From: Proteromonas lacertae
Lineage: Eukaryota; Sar; Bigyra; Opalinata; Proteromonadidae
DNA: 50,314 nucleotides
Direction: 5' to 3'
NCBI GenBank assembly: GCA_002245135.1
Contig: NGBS01000910.1
Location: 1 to 50,314 of the forward strand
Shown: positions 46,601-50,314 of the stretch, piece after piece
Layout: each line of letters opens with the position of its first letter
Position numbering within the stretch: position 1 is the first letter of the stretch
Notes under the pieces: generated by a model
Seen by the model: only the letters and a program-made list of their open reading frames with translations
The model's database searches: none
Told to the model about the DNA's origin: nothing
Translations under genes and position numbers: made by a program

Positions 46601-49600
46601 AATAATGGAAATATGTATTATTGTGAATGGAGTGTTAAAGCTAATACCACTGGTAGTAAATTAAAAAGTAATAGTAGAAATGTCGCTTTATTATATGCAA
46701 TAACTGGATCAAATAGTGCTCATGAATTACTGACATTAGATGTGATGATTGGTGAAATTGATACAATGAATATCTTAAATGAAATAGAGAATTTAACTTT
46801 GAATTATATAATATATGATGTAAGTGTAGAAAGTGAAATTGAACAGAAAGCTATTGAAATTGCTAAAGATCCTTCAATTGTATTAGTAATAGGATGTTCT
46901 AACAATTACTGTAGAAAAACTGTATCAGAAGCATTTGAGAAAACTACAGTAGAAGGAGTAGAAAAAAAGAAATTGTGGTATCCAGCAACATCTGAAGGAC
47001 AAGAATGTAAAGAGAATGTATATTATACAGGTTTAGTTCCCAATTTATATGCTAAACAGTTATCTTCATTTATTGATCAAACATCTGTTGCTAATAACAT
47101 ATTTTTAATTGGAATGAATGATGAAAGTGATAAAGGTGGTTCATCAAGTGTTTTATTCAATATTTAAAGATTTATATACAATGATTGGAGAACCTGTTTA
47201 TGTATCTAGTGGTAAAGGAACAACTTATACATATGTAGATGATTTAATCACTAATCATGCTGAAGGTGCCATTGTTATTAGCACTTTAGATTATGAAACA
47301 ACAATTGATTTTATTAATTATTTTGATACTATGGTTTATGAAGAGAATAAATACATGATTGTGACTATTACACAAGATAGAGATATTACTACTTCATTAA
47401 AGTTAACTGGAGGATTTGTTCAGAATTATATTTGTGGTTCATTCTTTGATGAAATAGCTCCAGAATGTGATTATTTAAAATCAGTTAAATATCATTATGG
47501 TAATGTAATAACAAATGAATTAGCTCATAGTTCATATTTAGCATTGAAGTTCTGGGCAAAATCTCAATTACCCAATTCACAATTATATTCTTCTGAGATT
47601 AGTGGTTGTACTAGTGCAGTGATGATGTTTTCAAGTAACCATATTTCCTTGCCATATTATATTATGCAGATCAATAAAGACTTATCATTAACAGTAGCAT
47701 ACAGTCAAACTAGAATACAAGAACCTCAAGCTTGGAATTGGGAAATTGAAGGATTTGATGGTAAAATTTGTGATTTCTCTAATGCTAATGTTGGTAGTCA
47801 TAGGTAGTGTTGATACAATTACAGTTGTTGTTGCTTTATCAGTCAAGTGGCTCTTATAGAGATTATGATATGTATGTGTTGAATATCTTTGAATTATTAA
47901 TATCAGAAATAAATAATAGAAATGGTGGTTTATTAGGAACAAGAGTTATTGTTCAATCTTATGATATTGAATCAAATGATAATACTTGCAATGTTTTATT
48001 ATCTGCATATTTGGAACAAGTTATTAAAGGAAGAGGTGTTATATTTACTACAGCTACAAGTGCTTGTATTCAATCTATTGCAGACTTATTACGTGAGAAA
48101 GATATTCCATTATTCCAAGTAGGTTATACAGGTGGTGAATCATGTTATGAAGATGTATATAATGCAATGAAAGAACCCAGTTTTATTGATAGAATTATTG
48201 ATTATATTATGGAACCTACACAGCCAGAAACATTGAACTTTTGTACTATTACAACAAACGATGAAATTGGTATTAGTTATTATAATTATATTACAAAATA
48301 TTTGAATTTTGTTGGTGCTAATAGTTTATATACAAATAATGCTATTTCTTTAGATATTGAATCATTTGATGAGATTGTTAATATATTGATATCAAAAGCT
48401 AAGAATGGCTGCTATTTGTTATTTGTTGGTCCTCCAAATATTCATGTGTTATTGGATAAATCAATTACATCTTTAAGTTCAGATTATAAAAGATATCCAA
48501 TTGTATCATTTACAACTGCATCTAATGCTGGTGCTGAAGGAGTTAAACCATTCTATTCTGCTCAAACATATTTCACTAATTTAGATAATCCAGAAAATGT
48601 TGCTTTTAAAGAGAATATGTTATCTTTAAGTACTTATGCTACTGAGATTATGTATACAAGTTTTGTAATGTGTAATATCTACTTACAAGCAGTTCATGAA
48701 GCTGAATCAACTAGTTCTGATGCATTAAGAAGTGTATTGTATAGTATAGATTATAAATCACCCAGTGGAGGAAATGTTAAAATGTTTACCAACAATTTCA
48801 TGGAGCAATATATTGTGTATGGCAAATTAAAGGAAAATGATCCAGAATTTGGTTTTGATGTTATTTTTACATCAGCTGAACTTCATGAGCCGCAAATCTA
48901 TAAACAATGGATCAACGATGGTAGTTATATATGTAATTTTGAAGATGCATCAATTGGTGATTATTATCAAGAAGCAACTACAACAATTGGTGTTATTACT
49001 TCATTTAGTGGTGAATATAATACAACTGAAAGATCAATTGCACAAGGTATTATTGTCGCAGTTGATGAACTAAATGCTAATGGTGGTATATTAGGAAAGA
49101 AAATACAAATATTAATCAGAGATGCACAATCTAAAGCTGAGAAGTATTTACAATATGGTCAAGAATTCACAAGATTGGATGAAGTTACAGCTGTATTTGG
49201 TGCTGGTAGAGCTGAAATTAATGATATGTTAGTTCCATATTTTGATCAAAATAAGAAGTTATTCTTCTATCCTGGTTTATCATTAAGTGAATCATGTCCA
49301 CAATATACATTTGGAACGCAATTAACAATTAATCAGTTAGTAAATGGTGTATGGAAACAAGATATTACCTTATACACATAATGTATATATTATACAAGGT
49401 GATTCTAAGTGGAGTTTACAGTTTAGTAATGCCTTGCAAGCATTGTGTAATCAGATACAATTGAATTTACATGTTTATAACTTGACAGAAATAATAGAAA
49501 CTAAAACAGTTCCTGAAAGTTTTGATTATAAGAATTTAGATAGAAATTCATCTGTTATTTTAGCTGTGTCTGAAGATAGATAATTATAAAGCATTTAATT

Positions 49601-50314
49601 GGTTATGTCCACTCAAAATCAACATGACTAATACATATGTTGTATCAATATCATTAGATAGATATTTGATGGAATATATCCCATCTGAATGTATGGCTAA
49701 TGCTTATATATTAACATCATTTATTAAAGAAATGGGTTTAGAAGAATCCGATAGTAATACATATCTATCAACAGCTACTGATTTTGTATCAACTATGAAA
49801 GATCGATATGGTAAAGATGTGATTATTACAGCCGCAATGGAGAAGGTTATACATCTGTTAAATTATGGGCTGATGTTGTTGTTGCTTATACAATGACATT
49901 TGATACAGAGAAAGTAAGAACAGCACTCTATGGTTATACAATGATGGCTCCATCAGGAACAGTAGAAATGAATGGTGCTGGTATTATTAACAGAATTGTA
50001 TATTTGTGTATCATTGGTGAAGATAAATCGTTAAGAGTGACTGAATATGCATCAAATCCAGAACAAGCCGAAGCTTGGATTCATAATTTCCCTGAAAATG
50101 AAGGATATAAATGTGATTGGACAATTAGTGAGAGTAGATATAGACCTGATACATTGAAAATGATATTCTTCCATGAAACAACTCAAAGCACAATTGAAAG
50201 AAGTAAATGCAATGATTATTGAATATTCATTAGTTCAGATATTAATTACAATGGAATAAATGGTTATAATATTGTACCAGTGTTTATATTTGCTGCTACA
50301 AGTGATGAATTTGG
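40604..50314 (+). CDS. Secreted protein of at least eight tandem periplasmic-binding-protein type I units (partial)
   Basis: A signal peptide (MLFLLFLFCTAASALETRYF) is followed by a tandem array with a period of about 1.15-1.2 kb. Units start near 40640, 41800, 43160, 44340, 45484, 46670, 47800, 48975, and a ninth near 50150; the gene runs off the window. Recurrent landmarks: a first strand with SFSGEY or similar, Cys-x-x-Asn (ECSKNIIYMN, ERCYDNIIQVG, QECKENVYYTG, NTCRKNV), a GDSN-like turn (LEGDSNY, SEDRNY), DGHYV or VGHYI, and a closing Cys-Trp/Phe (YCEWSV, YICNFE, YKCDW). This resembles bacterial urea/amide-type ABC solute-binding proteins (Peripla_BP class). Units 1-4 contain seven introns (40986-41018, 41933-41973, about 42206-42262, 42673-42702, 42865-42908, 44250-44280, 44607-44633); units 5-8 have none but carry about ten single-base frame breaks. 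No membrane span is seen so far. A receptor ectodomain or extracellular capture protein is inferred. Confidence 0.82.

Noticed and set aside
18558-50222. Altered genetic code (TGA or TAG as sense)
   Set aside because: Clean genes end at TAG (giant gene, cyclin) and the small four-exon gene ends at TGA, and no conserved position in clean genes uses either as sense. The in-frame stops cluster in one BTB gene and one site at the window edge.
1-50314. Bacterial origin of the contig, suggested by solute-binding-protein units
   Set aside because: Spliceosomal introns interrupt the same gene (units 1-4) and all neighbours are eukaryotic.
1-50314. Transposons, retroelements, CRISPR arrays, tRNA or rRNA genes
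   Set aside because: None seen: no transposase or reverse-transcriptase motifs, no terminal repeats, no repeat-spacer pattern, and no convincing cloverleaf, though tRNAs are easy to miss by eye.

Overview
The window is nuclear DNA from an AT-rich (roughly three-quarters A+T by eye), gene-dense, flagellated unicellular eukaryote. The evidence is GT-AG introns of mostly 25-45 nt with a uniform GTAT...ATAG style, spliceosome parts (PRP18, SmB), a proteasome ATPase, a cytosolic ribosomal protein, BBS7 (BBSome, hence cilia), heterotrimeric G-alpha, a cGMP-dependent kinase with four cNMP domains (a layout known from alveolates and other protists) and Asn/Gln/Ser homopolymers. The standard genetic code fits; TAA is the commonest stop. 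I cannot name the species. The odd window length (50314) suggests it may be a whole contig.

Layout. 0-5 kb: 5' part of proteasome RPT6 (-), divergent from PRP18 (+), then a five-domain adenylate kinase array (+). 5.3-6.7 kb: unidentified low-complexity protein (+). 7-9.4 kb: TDRD3-like protein (-) and RNase H2 subunit C (+), start codons only 29 bp apart. 9.6-12.8 kb: PKG (-). 13.4-16 kb: beta-propeller/UBR-box/PHD protein (+). 16.1-18.3 kb: small unknown four-exon gene and RFC5 (both -). 18.5-23.6 kb: BTB protein with in-frame stops, G-alpha, a degenerate kinase-like gene and a small orphan (all -). 23.8-26.1 kb: BBS7 (+). 26.2-30.2 kb: ribosomal protein L13a, secreted EGF-like protein, cyclin K/T (all -). 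30.4-39.6 kb: a roughly 3000-residue coiled-coil/IQ protein carrying a catalytically dead hydrolase fold (-). 39.7-40.4 kb: SmB (+). 40.6 kb to the end: a secreted protein made of at least eight tandem periplasmic-binding-protein-like units (+), running off the window.

Themes. Several genes point to cilia and cyclic-nucleotide or G-protein signalling (BBS7, adenylate kinase array, PKG, G-alpha, possibly the giant protein). The tandem solute-binding protein is the most unusual item and the best candidate for an undescribed sensory or capture system. G-alpha contains a convincing U12-type AT-AC intron, implying a minor spliceosome. Many otherwise conserved genes (PRP18, adenylate kinase, BBS7, PKG, the solute-binding protein) carry single-base frame breaks, while an 8.2-kb exon has none. 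I treat these mainly as probable assembly indels, but the alternative (frameshifting) is set out with the evidence on each side.
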